NCBI RefSeq assembly: GCF_001574435.1
Contig: NZ_LOCN01000032.1
Location: forward strand, 349 to 64,348
Reading direction: 5' to 3'
Source: Moritella sp. JT01
Lineage (GTDB): Bacteria; Pseudomonadota; Gammaproteobacteria; Enterobacterales; Moritellaceae
Length of the DNA stretch: 64,000 nt
The stretch's first letter is position 1. Each line of letters starts with the position of its first letter. A model generated the notes under the pieces. That model did not search any database, was not told where the DNA came from, and worked only from the letters and a program-made list of their open reading frames with translations. The position numbers and the translations under genes were made by a program. Below, one piece after another: positions 9,099 through 18,902 of the stretch.

Positions 9099-10378
9099 GA
9101 TTGCAAAGCCCGCGAGATCATACTGATAGTATTGTCATCCAGCTTTCCTACCGACTTAAGCAAAGAAATACGGTGTTGCCAGTATTGATAAAATAAAGAT
9201 TGAAGCGCATTCTTACTACTAAAAAGACGGTTATGTGCATCAATAACATCCGATGCTTCAGCCATGCCCGCGTCATAAATAATTTGCTTACTTTTTAATA
9301 ATCGCTGCCGAGACTCTACTTGGTGTTGAGCAATCTCAACACGTTCCCAATCAACTGATAACTGAGTATATCGATTTGAAATAGTACTCTTAATACGTAT
9401 TTGGACCGCTCGCACCTCTTCTTTGGCACGCAGTACCCGTAACTTAGCCCGGTCAACATTAGCACTGGTAGAGCCGTTCAAATCCAAAGGGACTGTCAGC
9501 GTCAAGCCAGCGTTCACATTACCATCGGTATTATAACTACCTCCGTAGCCTACAGAACCTACCACCGTAGGGTAATAGCCCGCTTTCGCCTGGTCCTTTC
9601 CAAACTCAGCCACACGTACATTCTGTTTTGCCACAAGCAGTTCTGGGCTGTTATCATTGGCAAGCTTTAACCAAGCCGTTTCGCTGTTTACAATCAACTT
9701 AGGTGGGGTCAAATTAGTCGTATCAATTTCATAAACAACATGCGGAGGAATATTAATTAAAGCGATTAAGACCGCCTTTTTATCCGCAACTTTAGATTGG
9801 CTTGCTAAGATATCAGCACGTTCATCAACATGATTCGCTCGCATATCTTCAAGCTCTGTTGAATGAATTTTACCCGCTTTATAACGCAGATCTGTAATGT
9901 GCAGCATCTTAGTTCCTTCATCGAATTTTTGCTGCGCTAAACGTAAATCACCTTGAGACTGAGCAAGCGCTAAATAAGCATTAATAAGGCGTTCTGCCAG
10001 CTCATTGTGGCTCTGTTTAAACTTTAATTTAGAAGTAAGGAACTGAGCCTGAGATTGGTCCAAGGCCGCCCACTTGCTGCTATCCCAAATCGTTTGAGTA
10101 AATCCCAGACTGTAACTATTCGTATTACTGCTACCATCATTCCATTGACTGCTTGCCGTTATGTCGGCGCTCGGTAGTAATGCACTTCGACTCGATCTTA
10201 CTTCTGTTTCGCCGATTTGCTCGTCCAATTGAGATTGCTGATAAATGGGATCGTAATACTTTGCAGCATTCCATGCATCCTCAATTGTGAGCGCAAAACT
10301 AGATGGGCTAAAACTAGCCATAATAAGTCCGAAAAATGAATTAAAACAAAGAAATCGAACAGCCCTTTTTTTATTCAT
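9095..10378 (-). CDS. TolC-family outer-membrane channel
   Basis: Outer-membrane efflux protein of 427 residues. The signal peptide (about residues 1-29, ending SSFA) is followed by LTIEDAWNAAKYYDPIYQQS, the typical TolC-family start, and two repeats of long amphipathic helices with Q/A/N-rich coiled-coil content. It would form the trimeric channel for the adaptor and permeases of the same operon, so this exporter need not borrow the housekeeping TolC. The start overlaps the adaptor stop by eight bases. The C-terminus is short, without the long tail of E. coli TolC. Confidence 0.87.
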   Translation of the reverse strand: MNKKRAVRFLCFNSFFGLIMASFSPSSFALTIEDAWNAAKYYDPIYQQSQLDEQIGETEVRSSRSALLPSADITASSQWNDGSSNTNSYSLGFTQTIWDSSKWAALDQSQAQFLTSKLKFKQSHNELAERLINAYLALAQSQGDLRLAQQKFDEGTKMLHITDLRYKAGKIHSTELEDMRANHVDERADILASQSKVADKKAVLIALINIPPHVVYEIDTTNLTPPKLIVNSETAWLKLANDNSPELLVAKQNVRVAEFGKDQAKAGYYPTVVGSVGYGGSYNTDGNVNAGLTLTVPLDLNGSTSANVDRAKLRVLRAKEEVRAVQIRIKSTISNRYTQLSVDWERVEIAQHQVESRQRLLKSKQIIYDAGMAEASDVIDAHNRLFSSKNALQSLFYQYWQHRISLLKSVGKLDDNTISMISRALQS

Positions 10379-11507
10379 TTGGCTCTCCCATCATCATACT
10401 AATATCGATAATGGCTTCTCCATTTTCTAAGCCAGAAAGCACCTCTACTATAATGCCATCAGACAAACCTAGTTTAACTTCACGTGTTGAATATCCAGAT
10501 TCTGATTCGTCAGGGATCCATACTTCTGGTATTTCACCATTAAAATTTAAAACCCGCTCAGGAATAGTAACAACGTCAGAAACATGTTTAAGAATAATTT
10601 TCGCTGTCGCAGAAAAGCCCGAACGAATCGTTATATCTTGCGGAAATTGAATATTACCGACTTCAACTTGAAAGCCATTGTCAAAGCTTTTGTTACTATC
10701 CGTAGTCGTTGAATTCAGCATCTCAGACTGCACTGCAACTTTACTTAACGTCCCTTTCATGACCACTCCAGGGTAAGGTGCTAATATAACATTAACGGGA
10801 GTACCTACTTTCAACTGTGCAGCGTCATGTTCACTAACACTACCCTTGAAAATCATGTCTTTCATATCCGCAACTGACATCATTTCTGTTGCTGCTTGAC
10901 TTGATTCTGTTGACGTAATAGGTTCACCTATCTCAACCTTCAAGTTCAAAATCGTCCCATCAATTGGCGCTATAATGGTAGACGTCAGCTTTGAATCACC
11001 AATTGACGATTCACCGCTACGAATAAGATCGAAGTTTTGTTTCTTCTGCTGAACATCTGCCTGGCTCGACTTCACATCAGATCGAGCTTGAATGTACTCT
11101 CCATAATTCTTCGGAATAATATTTTTCGACACCAGTTGTTTTAAATTATCTAATTTTTGTAGTGCCGACTCTAACATTGCTTCGCTTCGCATTAACTCGG
11201 TATTGGCCAACGTTAATGCTGTAGGAGTAGGATTGGGACGGACTTTAATCAGTGGCGTACCCACCGTGACATAATCCCCCACTTGATGGTAAATCTCACC
11301 AACAATACCGTCTATTTGAGATTTAATAGAGATTGAATGTGCAGGAACAATTTGACCGACTGCAACAGCTTGTTTTTCAATCGTTCCTAATGAAGCCGTA
11401 ATAGAAGGCAACTCGTCATTTTTATTCAATGATTGAGTCGTATTGTAATACACGGCTCCCATCACCGATGCTGTGAATAAAGCCATGAAGACCCAGCGTT
11501 TTTTCAT
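10371..11507 (-). CDS. MacA/HlyD-type periplasmic adaptor
   Basis: Membrane-fusion protein of 378 residues. The N-terminal anchor MKKRWVFMALFTASVMGAVYY is followed by a biotinyl-lipoyl half-domain (GQIVPAHSISIKSQIDGIVG), an alpha-helical hairpin (about residues 95-165), the second lipoyl half (IIAPIDGTILNLKVEIGEPI) and a beta-barrel plus C-terminal domain. These features match MacA-like adaptors that link MacB-type pumps to TolC. The start at 11507 is chosen because GGAA lies upstream and it gives a standard anchor; the longer frame to 11552 adds 15 unlikely residues. First gene of the five-gene exporter operon; no cargo or processing gene adjoins it. Confidence 0.87.
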   Translation of the reverse strand: MKKRWVFMALFTASVMGAVYYNTTQSLNKNDELPSITASLGTIEKQAVAVGQIVPAHSISIKSQIDGIVGEIYHQVGDYVTVGTPLIKVRPNPTPTALTLANTELMRSEAMLESALQKLDNLKQLVSKNIIPKNYGEYIQARSDVKSSQADVQQKKQNFDLIRSGESSIGDSKLTSTIIAPIDGTILNLKVEIGEPITSTESSQAATEMMSVADMKDMIFKGSVSEHDAAQLKVGTPVNVILAPYPGVVMKGTLSKVAVQSEMLNSTTTDSNKSFDNGFQVEVGNIQFPQDITIRSGFSATAKIILKHVSDVVTIPERVLNFNGEIPEVWIPDESESGYSTREVKLGLSDGIIVEVLSGLENGEAIIDISMMMGEPNE

Positions 11508-11669
11508 AATATGTTCCATGTACAATAGAGATGAATGATGCGCAATGAACATATGACTACAAGTCGTTATTTATGTTCAATAAGCATGATACATAATTTA
11601 TAAAATACGCGTGTTGATTTGTTTCGTACAACATGGAAGGTTGACTGACATGAATAGGGGTATTACTGA

Positions 11670-12620
11670 TTATTCAGATATGCTCTCTTGAATATAACGA
11701 CCGATATATTCAGCGCCAGATAAAATGATAGAAAAGTGAGTGTCATCTTTTAGTAGCTTTATTTCATTATTAACTTGAGTCGAGTTTGTATCAGCAAATC
11801 TCGTTACTTTTTGAGCATCAAATGCTTCATCGTTTTCACCAATCCATAAGCCAAAACGAGTGAGATTAGCGATCTGTTTAGCGGGTTCACTCGGCGTTAG
11901 TGCATTCGACATGTTAACAGTGTTAAACGTGACAATCTCAGGGTTATTCTTTAACACTTGTTCAGGAAAATTAAACATGACTGCTTTATCATGCCCCGCC
12001 AACAGCCCAAAGGACACTGAGTTAAGGATAAACTTCAGGGTATTTACGTCAGAGAATGCCACACGATTATTTTCATCATCAAGATTAGTTTCTGATTTAT
12101 AACCAAAATAAGGCGCTAAGAAAACATAACCATCGATATTTTCACGCTGCGACCAGTTAGAATAATTTAATGCTAAACCAGCGCCGCTTGAGTGCCCACC
12201 AACATATATTGGCAATTGAGGATATCGATGTCGCGCTTGCTGAATAATCGTATTAATATCAGCCCAAACTTGTTCTTTGTTTGGCGCATCACCACGCGCG
12301 CCTTCAGAACTACCATGCCCCCTAATATCGGGCATATATACCGCAATATTAAAGTTATCTCGTAGGCCAATACCAAGATGATTATAAGAGAGTCCACTGT
12401 GCGCGCCACCACCATGAAAAAATATTAATACCGCGTTAGCGTTAGTCGGAATGTAAGGTCGATAAGCTAAAAAAATGTTATCTGTTGATTTGATATAATG
12501 TAATGACGCAAGCGGTTTTTCATCTGCCATTTTCAAGGCTGAAAGTGAAAAGAAATCACTGGCGATACTTGATGTCGGCCAGATCATGGCCATAGTGAGT
12601 AGACATACTTTGAGTAACAC
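11670..12620 (-). CDS. Secreted alpha/beta hydrolase (lysophospholipase/esterase-like)
   Basis: Alpha/beta-hydrolase of 316 residues. A short signal peptide (about residues 1-21, ending SIAS) is visible. The oxyanion segment IFFHGGGAHSG is at about residues 66-76, and the nucleophile elbow GGHSSGAG lies at about residues 141-148; the acid and His candidates are in GENDEAFDAQ and KDDTHFSIIL. It likely cleaves carboxyl esters or monoacylglycerols in the periplasm or outside. The start is GTG at 12620, preceded by a strong GGGGGAG; a second Met ten codons later is possible. It stands alone on the minus strand. The substrate cannot be read from sequence. Confidence 0.75.
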   Translation of the reverse strand: MLLKVCLLTMAMIWPTSSIASDFFSLSALKMADEKPLASLHYIKSTDNIFLAYRPYIPTNANAVLIFFHGGGAHSGLSYNHLGIGLRDNFNIAVYMPDIRGHGSSEGARGDAPNKEQVWADINTIIQQARHRYPQLPIYVGGHSSGAGLALNYSNWSQRENIDGYVFLAPYFGYKSETNLDDENNRVAFSDVNTLKFILNSVSFGLLAGHDKAVMFNFPEQVLKNNPEIVTFNTVNMSNALTPSEPAKQIANLTRFGLWIGENDEAFDAQKVTRFADTNSTQVNNEIKLLKDDTHFSIILSGAEYIGRYIQESISE

Positions 12621-12699
12621 GGACTCCCCCTTCTAAACCAGCCATTGAGACTAAGTATAGTCCGCATCAATGGATAACAAATCTAAATTAATTAAGCGT

Positions 12700-13173
12700 T
12701 CAAGCGGCTGTACCATGCACCACTTGAAAATGCTCTAATACCAGCATCATATCTTCATTTACTTCAATATCAGCAGCAACACACTCATTAGAAAAGAAAT
12801 CCCAATGCGCAGCACGCCACCAATCGAGGGTACGATCACCTTCACCTTCAGAACAGGCAAACTCAGCGGTCACATCCGAATATTTACATTCACTCACCGC
12901 GGTAATCTCAACAATCGAGGTAGGTTCACCATCCCAATCCGTAACCACCAATAAGTGTCCAGCTTTTGGCATAGGTTCAACCCCGGCTTCATACCAGTGT
13001 TTCATACTACAACTTGCTGTTTTAATACCCTTACTGATTAAGTCTGCGCAACGGTTGGCATTCGTTTCATCATTACAAAAATAATCTGCACTAAATGAAG
13101 TATATCGCTGACGTTCTATCTCCGTCAGCGTCGCTAAATATTCATTAAGAAAAGTTTTTGTTTTTTGTTCCAT
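12700..13173 (-). CDS. ASCH-domain protein
   Basis: Cytoplasmic protein of 157 residues matching the ASCH fold (YhfF-like). The core elements are GIKTASCSMKHWYE, then GHLLVVTDWDGEPTSIVEITAV and the C-terminal W/F-rich segment with GEGDRTLDWWRAAHWDFF. ASCH domains bind RNA or nucleosides, and some bacterial members hydrolyse N4-acetylcytidine, but this larger YhfF-type branch has no firmly assigned reaction here. Monocistronic, divergent from the serine hydrolase at 13486. Function is open. Confidence 0.75.
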   Translation of the reverse strand: MEQKTKTFLNEYLATLTEIERQRYTSFSADYFCNDETNANRCADLISKGIKTASCSMKHWYEAGVEPMPKAGHLLVVTDWDGEPTSIVEITAVSECKYSDVTAEFACSEGEGDRTLDWWRAAHWDFFSNECVAADIEVNEDMMLVLEHFQVVHGTAA

Positions 13174-13485
13174 ACCAACCCCACTAAACTACATTATTTT
13201 TGTATATCATCAATAACTTAACCTGTTATCTCTTCAACATAACATTAAAACTACCTCATTGAGTGTATTGAACTTTATAACTCGAAACAAGTATTAAGTT
13301 CACAGTTATTAAAATTGTATTTACCGATATAACTGACTACTTTATTTTCGATTAACAGTAGATTTAAACTGTACGTGTGCTTATTAACACTTTACTGCTA
13401 AGGTTTAAATATTGGGGATCTAATTGTTTATTCTAAAATATAACTCTATCGTCATTATCTATTCACCAATACTTGAGCTAAGAAT
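13174..13485. other. Divergent intergenic region
   Basis: About 310 bases, AT-rich, between two divergently transcribed genes. It must carry both promoters. I see no convincing operator, small RNA or repeat. Confidence 0.4.
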
Positions 13486-14775
13486 ATGATTATTGATTTT
13501 GGATTGAAGAGTTTAGTACATATAAATAGATACCTGCGTCTCGGTAATACGATCCATCTACCAAAATCTCTAGCGACAGTGACGACGGTTAATCGAGAGG
13601 AAGAAGTCGAACCAACAACAGTCGGTATGACACAAGATGGCGTAGACTCTATTTGGCAATCGGTTGAAGAAATTTATAAGACGGCGACACACCCGGCTAT
13701 TTCACTGTGTTTTCGCCGCCAGGGAAAAATAATTTTAAGCCGTTCCATTGGTTATGCAAATGGCCATAAACCAAATGGAAAAGCAGACAAAAACGCACGA
13801 CTCATGCAACCTGAAACACCCATTTGTTATTTTTCAGGTTCGAAAGCGGTTACCGCTTTTTTAATTCATTTATTAAACGAAGATAGACTTATCGATTTAC
13901 ATGATACCGTTAGCTTTCACTTACCTGAATTTGGTCTGCACGGTAAGCAAGATATCACTATCCATCAAGTATTATCACATCGCAGTGGCATGTCGGCCTT
14001 GCCAAGTTCACTTGGTATTAATTCACTTTCAGATAATGACGAAGTTTGGCTACAGCTTTGTGCGAAAAAACTACCCGAAACACAGGTTGATAAACTCGCC
14101 TACCATGCGCTGAGTGGTGGTTATATTTTAGAGCGTATCATTAACAAAGTAACGGGTATGAGCATACAAGAATTTCTTGACTTAAGAGTTCGTAAGCCGA
14201 TGAATATGAAATACTTTAGTTATGGACTAAGCAAATCAAAAGCGTTAGATTTAGCCGACAACTATGCCACTGGCATAAAAGCAATGTACCCGATCTCGTA
14301 TTTTATTAAACGTGCGTTGGGTGGTTCATTTGACTGCGTTGCTGAAGTAAGTAATACACCGATGTTTCAACAAGCTGTTATACCATCAGCCAACTTGATG
14401 GGGACAGCTGAAGAAATGGGGCGTTTCTATCAAATGCTGTTAAATAATGGTGTTTGGGGAGGAAAACAGATTTGCAAACCGATGACAGTAAGGCGTCTCA
14501 TACGTGAATACGGTTCATTAGAATTTGATCGAACCCTGATGGTGCCAATGCGTTACAGTGCAGGACTCATGCTGGGGGCAAACCCTGTCGGATTATGGGG
14601 GCTGCATAGTGCCCAAGCATTTGGGCATATCGGTTTAATTAACAAATTGTTATGGGCCGACCCAGAGCGTGACATTTCAGTGTCTTTAGTCAATACCGGC
14701 TTACCGCTAGTCGCAAACAATGTGCCTTCGTTAATCAACTTCATGACGAGCATTAATAAGCACTGTTCACGTTAA
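13486..14775 (+). CDS. Beta-lactamase-fold serine hydrolase (class C-like esterase)
   Basis: Protein of 429 residues of the beta-lactamase/penicillin-binding family (COG1680). The SxxK motif is SGSK (about residues 119-122 in CYFSGSKAVTAF); a Tyr-centred YHALSGGY stands where the YxN motif is expected; a C-terminal HIGLINK segment is near the KTG position. No signal peptide is evident, so it is probably cytoplasmic or membrane-associated. Relatives are esterases, peptidases or transpeptidase-like enzymes; antibiotic resistance is not implied. AAGAAT before the ATG is a weak ribosome-binding site. Confidence 0.72.
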   Translation: MIIDFGLKSLVHINRYLRLGNTIHLPKSLATVTTVNREEEVEPTTVGMTQDGVDSIWQSVEEIYKTATHPAISLCFRRQGKIILSRSIGYANGHKPNGKADKNARLMQPETPICYFSGSKAVTAFLIHLLNEDRLIDLHDTVSFHLPEFGLHGKQDITIHQVLSHRSGMSALPSSLGINSLSDNDEVWLQLCAKKLPETQVDKLAYHALSGGYILERIINKVTGMSIQEFLDLRVRKPMNMKYFSYGLSKSKALDLADNYATGIKAMYPISYFIKRALGGSFDCVAEVSNTPMFQQAVIPSANLMGTAEEMGRFYQMLLNNGVWGGKQICKPMTVRRLIREYGSLEFDRTLMVPMRYSAGLMLGANPVGLWGLHSAQAFGHIGLINKLLWADPERDISVSLVNTGLPLVANNVPSLINFMTSINKHCSR

Positions 14776-14831
14776 GCTGGTTACTCAAGATCCATTTACA
14801 CGAGTGCAAAAAATAATTACTGCAAGCCGAA

Positions 14832-15800
14832 TTACTTCGCTAACTCGGCAATACGTTCACTTGCCCAACTTTCAAACTTCCAATTTTTAATAAACGCACA
14901 ATGTCCGCCTTTCGCTTGTAAATCAATACTCAACCATTTCGATTGATGTAAATGACTGAGATGACCAGCAGGGATCATCGGGTCGTCTTCAGAGGTAATG
15001 ATCGTAGTTGGTATTGCTAATTGACTTAAGCCATCATCAATAACCGAGTAATCCTCAAAATAATCATTTCGACTAGAAAAATGCGTGTAACCGTCCACAA
15101 AGAACAGGTTCATTTCATCAAGTGTTTTTAATTTTTTCAGTGCGCGACCATATCCTAACTGCGGATGATGACGCAATTTTTTGGTGAGCGAACGTTTCCA
15201 CTTGGCAACAAAATATTGTTCATATATTGGAAAACCAGTACTTAACTCCGCCATCGTGGTCTGTGGGTGTAACACAGGACAAATAGCAATTGCTTGATGT
15301 AATTGAATATCTTCTGATTTAGCGATATTAGCAACACGTAAACAAAAGTTACCGCCGAGCGAATAACCGCATAACACATTATGCTTACCACCAAATTCAG
15401 CACACAGATATTTAACCGCTTCGGCAACTTCTTCTAAGCGGGCTGAATTAAATAACTCAGGATTTAAATGATGTGTATCACCATGATCTCGGAAGTTAAG
15501 GCGAAATACATCATAACCCGCATCGAGTAGCTTTTGGCCGCTTGATAGAACATACAACGAGTCAGCACAGCCTTCCCAGCCATGGAGAATAATCGCGAGC
15601 CCTTTGGGTGATGAAGCAGTATGTGAAGTTAGAAAACCTTCTAACTTCACCCCTTGTGGCGTAGTGATGATATGTCGTTCGGATAGACGAAGTAATTGCT
15701 TAGCGCGACGCTTTTCCAAAAATGTTCTAGGGCCAGAACTCGATAAAATTGATTGCAGGTGATTATTGCTCAGCCCTAACGCTGGTTTAAATTTAGTCAT
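14832..15800 (-). CDS. yheT: YheT-like alpha/beta hydrolase
   Basis: Hydrolase of 322 residues of the COG0429 (YheT) family. The N-terminal segment LSNNHLQSILSSSGPR is typical of this family. The oxyanion loop AIILHGWEGCADS, the nucleophile elbow CGYSLGGN with the catalytic Ser, an acidic residue in TSEDDPMIP and the His in KGGHCAFI complete the triad. Family members are carboxylesterases of unknown natural substrate. It converges with the serine hydrolase at 13486 and is monocistronic. Symbol given by family resemblance only. Confidence 0.8.
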   Translation of the reverse strand: MTKFKPALGLSNNHLQSILSSSGPRTFLEKRRAKQLLRLSERHIITTPQGVKLEGFLTSHTASSPKGLAIILHGWEGCADSLYVLSSGQKLLDAGYDVFRLNFRDHGDTHHLNPELFNSARLEEVAEAVKYLCAEFGGKHNVLCGYSLGGNFCLRVANIAKSEDIQLHQAIAICPVLHPQTTMAELSTGFPIYEQYFVAKWKRSLTKKLRHHPQLGYGRALKKLKTLDEMNLFFVDGYTHFSSRNDYFEDYSVIDDGLSQLAIPTTIITSEDDPMIPAGHLSHLHQSKWLSIDLQAKGGHCAFIKNWKFESWASERIAELAK

Positions 15801-15992
15801 TGTTATTCACTTCTACGCCATTACCAAAAAATGAAGCGTTAACTGTACAGCATAATTCACAGTTCTAACATCTTAACGTGATTTGGCTATCGACGGCTAA
15901 GATGTGTATATGAATATGATTACAATGCGTTATAATTAATCTTTTAAACATTACAGATTGTGATGTTAGCTCAACGAAGAAAAGGAAATTTC

Positions 15993-17150
15993 ATGCGTAA
16001 ACTCATGCGTAAATTATTCGCCGGTGTTGGCTTATTGTTAGTCAGTGTTTTGAGCCAAGCAGCAGACCTTAATTGGCAAGCAGTAGAAAAAAAGGCCAAA
16101 GGACAAACAGTCTATTTTTACGCATGGGGCGGCAGTCCAGAAATCAATAACTATTTACGTTGGGCGGATAAGCGCTTAAACAGTGAGTACGGCGTACGCC
16201 TAAAGCACGTTAAAGTCGGCGATATAGCAGAAGCCATCACCCGTTTAGCCGCAGAGAAAACAGCGAAAAAGAACAGCAATGGCAGTGTTGATATGGTTTG
16301 GGTTAACGGTGAAAACTTCAAATCAATGAAACGCTACGACCTCATTACCGATTCATTCGCAACGCAATTACCCAACTGGCACTATGTTGATAAAACCTTA
16401 CCTGTTGATAGTGATTTTTCTGAACCAACGTTAGGCTTAGAAGCACCTTGGGGCGTAGGTCAACTAGTGTTTATTTACGATACTGAAACCCTGAAGAGCC
16501 CACCTATAAGCTTTAATGAACTGCTTGTTTACGCGATTAAACATCCAAATAAAGTGAGTTATCCCAAACCACCCTCGTTTCACGGCACCAGCTTCTTAAA
16601 AGCCGCATTATTAGAATTAGCGAGTGATAATACGCCCTTATACAAATCAGTAGATAATAAGACGTTTACGACAATATCAGCACCGTTATGGGATTATCTC
16701 GACAAGTTACATGCTGTAGCCTGGCATCAAGGTAAACAATTTCCAGCCAGTGCTGCCGAAACGATTCAACTGTTAGATGATGGTGAACTTGATATTGCCC
16801 TTTCATTTAACCCTAACGAAGCAACAACATCACAACAAAGCGGCAAGCTCAGTGAAACCACGGTTGCTTATGCGATGGAAGCAGGGGCATTATCTAATAT
16901 TCATTTTCTATCCATCCCTTGGAATGCCAATGCAAAAGAAGGCGCATTAGTTGCGATTAACTTCTTGTTAAGCCCAGAAGCGCAATCTCGTAAAGGTGAT
17001 TTAGCCATTTGGGGTGATCCGACTGTATTATCACCACAATACATCACAGGCTCAGCGCAAAAAACTAAACTGTTTAAATCAATTCCAGAACCACACCCAA
17101 GTTGGCAAGCTGCGCTTGAAGCTGAATGGCAAAAACGCTACGGACATTAA
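15993..17150 (+). CDS. ynjB: YnjB-like ABC substrate-binding protein
   Basis: Periplasmic binding protein of 385 residues, related to iron/thiamine/polyamine-type (family 1/8) binders. The signal peptide MRKLMRKLFAGVGLLLVSVL ends near SQAA|D. The mature N-terminus has QTVYFYAWGGSPEINNYLRW, a hallmark of YnjB. The start at ATG 15993 is chosen because AAAGGAA (15981-15987) lies just upstream and it begins the signal peptide; a GTG at 15960 would add eleven unlikely residues. First gene of ynjB-ynjC-ynjD-ynjF. The ligand of the Ynj system is unknown. Confidence 0.87.
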   Translation: MRKLMRKLFAGVGLLLVSVLSQAADLNWQAVEKKAKGQTVYFYAWGGSPEINNYLRWADKRLNSEYGVRLKHVKVGDIAEAITRLAAEKTAKKNSNGSVDMVWVNGENFKSMKRYDLITDSFATQLPNWHYVDKTLPVDSDFSEPTLGLEAPWGVGQLVFIYDTETLKSPPISFNELLVYAIKHPNKVSYPKPPSFHGTSFLKAALLELASDNTPLYKSVDNKTFTTISAPLWDYLDKLHAVAWHQGKQFPASAAETIQLLDDGELDIALSFNPNEATTSQQSGKLSETTVAYAMEAGALSNIHFLSIPWNANAKEGALVAINFLLSPEAQSRKGDLAIWGDPTVLSPQYITGSAQKTKLFKSIPEPHPSWQAALEAEWQKRYGH

Positions 17151-18902
17151 TTGAACGCTTTATTAAAATATGAAAAAAAACAGTCGGTAACATCTATCAC
17201 TTTTAAAATTATGGTGTTACTGACTATAGTTATCATTTTTTCACCTTTGTTACCGGGACTTATTGGATTAATTTTCGCCGCGTTTGGCTATATCCCCGCG
17301 ATAGATCAATATACATTTTCACTTGATGGTTTTAATGCATTACTCGCTTGGCCGGGGTTACATCAATCCATCGTGCTAACTTTATTCGTGAGTATTTCGA
17401 GCACGTTATTAGCCGCTTTTTTTTGCGTTGCTATTTTACAATCCTGTTGGCATAGCCGATGGTGGAAACAAATAGAAACCCTGCTAGCCCCTATCATGGC
17501 ACTGCCACACGTCGCTTTTGCCGTTGGTTTTGCATTCCTATTTACACCGAGCGGGTTTATCGCGCGTCTGTTTGGCGAACAAATTAACTGGCAATTGATT
17601 CATGACCAATATGGTTTTGGCCTCATTGCAGCACTAACGCTCAAAGAGATCCCCTTTTTGTTGTTTATGAGTATTCCGTTACTTAAACAATTGAATATTA
17701 ATACGACCCTTACCACAGCGAAAAGCTTAGGTTATAACAATGCACAAGCATGGCAAAAGATCATCTTGCCGCAATGGTTACCCAAAATCCGGTTCTCGCT
17801 ATTTGCAGTGATGGCCTATAGTATTTCGGTCGTTGATGTGGCGCTAATTATCGGCCCGACTCAACCGCCCACATTATCCGTACTGGTGTGGCAATGGTTA
17901 AATGATGCCGATCTTGCGACACTGCCAAAAGCCTCTGCTGGCGCCTTAGTATTACTGCTTATATGTTTAGCCACCCTGCTTAGCATCCGTAGTGCAGAAT
18001 GGTTCGTCACCCTAAAATGCAGAACTTGGCTGTCAAATGGTCGATTTTCTCTGCCTATTGGTGGTAAAAGTATTATCACTATCACGTATTTAATCACCCT
18101 TGTAACCTTACCTATTTTACTGCTGTGGTCGTTTGCACAACGCTGGCGGTTCCCTGATATAACGCCATCACGTTGGTCACTGCGATTTTGGCAACAAGAG
18201 TGGGATTATTTGTTAGATGTCATCGCCAATAGCATCATGATCGCGTTAGTTAGTGCTACGATAGCCTTAGTTTTTGCGATTATCGTGCACGAACACAGCG
18301 TTAAAGCAGAGGCAAACAAACAATTTTTAAAAGTACCACGATTACTCATCGCTATTCCGATGCTGGCACCACAGTTATCGCTGCTGTTTGGCATCCAAGT
18401 AGCCACCTTATACATCGCGAATCAGTATTATTATTTATGGGTCACTTGGGCGCACATCTTCTTTGTTTTCCCTTATATTTTTCTTGCACTTGATGGCCCT
18501 TGGCGCAGTTATGATCAACGCTTAGATAAAGTAGCATTAAGTTTGGGCATGTCCCCTTTCAAGGTCTGGTGGAAGATTAAGCGACCGTTATTATTACCTG
18601 CGATTTGGATAGCTTGGGCTGTAGGTATCAGCGTTAGCCTTGCACAATATTTACCAACCTTGATGCTAGGCGCTGGACGCATATCAACTTTAACCACAGA
18701 AGCAGTAGCGCTATCTAGCGGACAAGATCGTCGTATCAGTGCCATTTATGCGCTATTACAGTCCCTTGCTCCCTTTATATTTTATATCATCGCCATTATT
18801 GCTAGCCGTAAAACAGGTTCGCTAGAACAGCAAAAATCCACATCAACCAGTAGGATATCGACATCGAATGTCTCTGTCAGTCAACAATCTAACCATCCTT
18901 GA
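17151..18902 (+). CDS. ynjC: YnjC-like ABC permease, two fused membrane domains
   Basis: Permease of 583 residues made of two consecutive BPD-type transmembrane domains (about residues 20-280 and 300-560), each with an EAA-like loop: TTAKSLGYNNAQAWQKIILPQ in the first and ALSLGMSPFKVWWKIKRPLL in the second. One polypeptide thus supplies both halves of the channel, as in E. coli YnjC. The predicted start is a TTG at 17151 immediately after the ynjB stop, with weak ribosome-binding potential; the ATG at 17211 would remove only the cytoplasmic tail. The 3' end overlaps ynjD by 35 bases. Confidence 0.85.
   Translation: MNALLKYEKKQSVTSITFKIMVLLTIVIIFSPLLPGLIGLIFAAFGYIPAIDQYTFSLDGFNALLAWPGLHQSIVLTLFVSISSTLLAAFFCVAILQSCWHSRWWKQIETLLAPIMALPHVAFAVGFAFLFTPSGFIARLFGEQINWQLIHDQYGFGLIAALTLKEIPFLLFMSIPLLKQLNINTTLTTAKSLGYNNAQAWQKIILPQWLPKIRFSLFAVMAYSISVVDVALIIGPTQPPTLSVLVWQWLNDADLATLPKASAGALVLLLICLATLLSIRSAEWFVTLKCRTWLSNGRFSLPIGGKSIITITYLITLVTLPILLLWSFAQRWRFPDITPSRWSLRFWQQEWDYLLDVIANSIMIALVSATIALVFAIIVHEHSVKAEANKQFLKVPRLLIAIPMLAPQLSLLFGIQVATLYIANQYYYLWVTWAHIFFVFPYIFLALDGPWRSYDQRLDKVALSLGMSPFKVWWKIKRPLLLPAIWIAWAVGISVSLAQYLPTLMLGAGRISTLTTEAVALSSGQDRRISAIYALLQSLAPFIFYIIAIIASRKTGSLEQQKSTSTSRISTSNVSVSQQSNHP

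Noticed and set aside
13486-14775. Beta-lactamase antibiotic-resistance gene
   Set aside because: The SxxK motif fits the fold, but there is no signal peptide and the other motifs differ from class C enzymes; it belongs to the broad esterase-like group.
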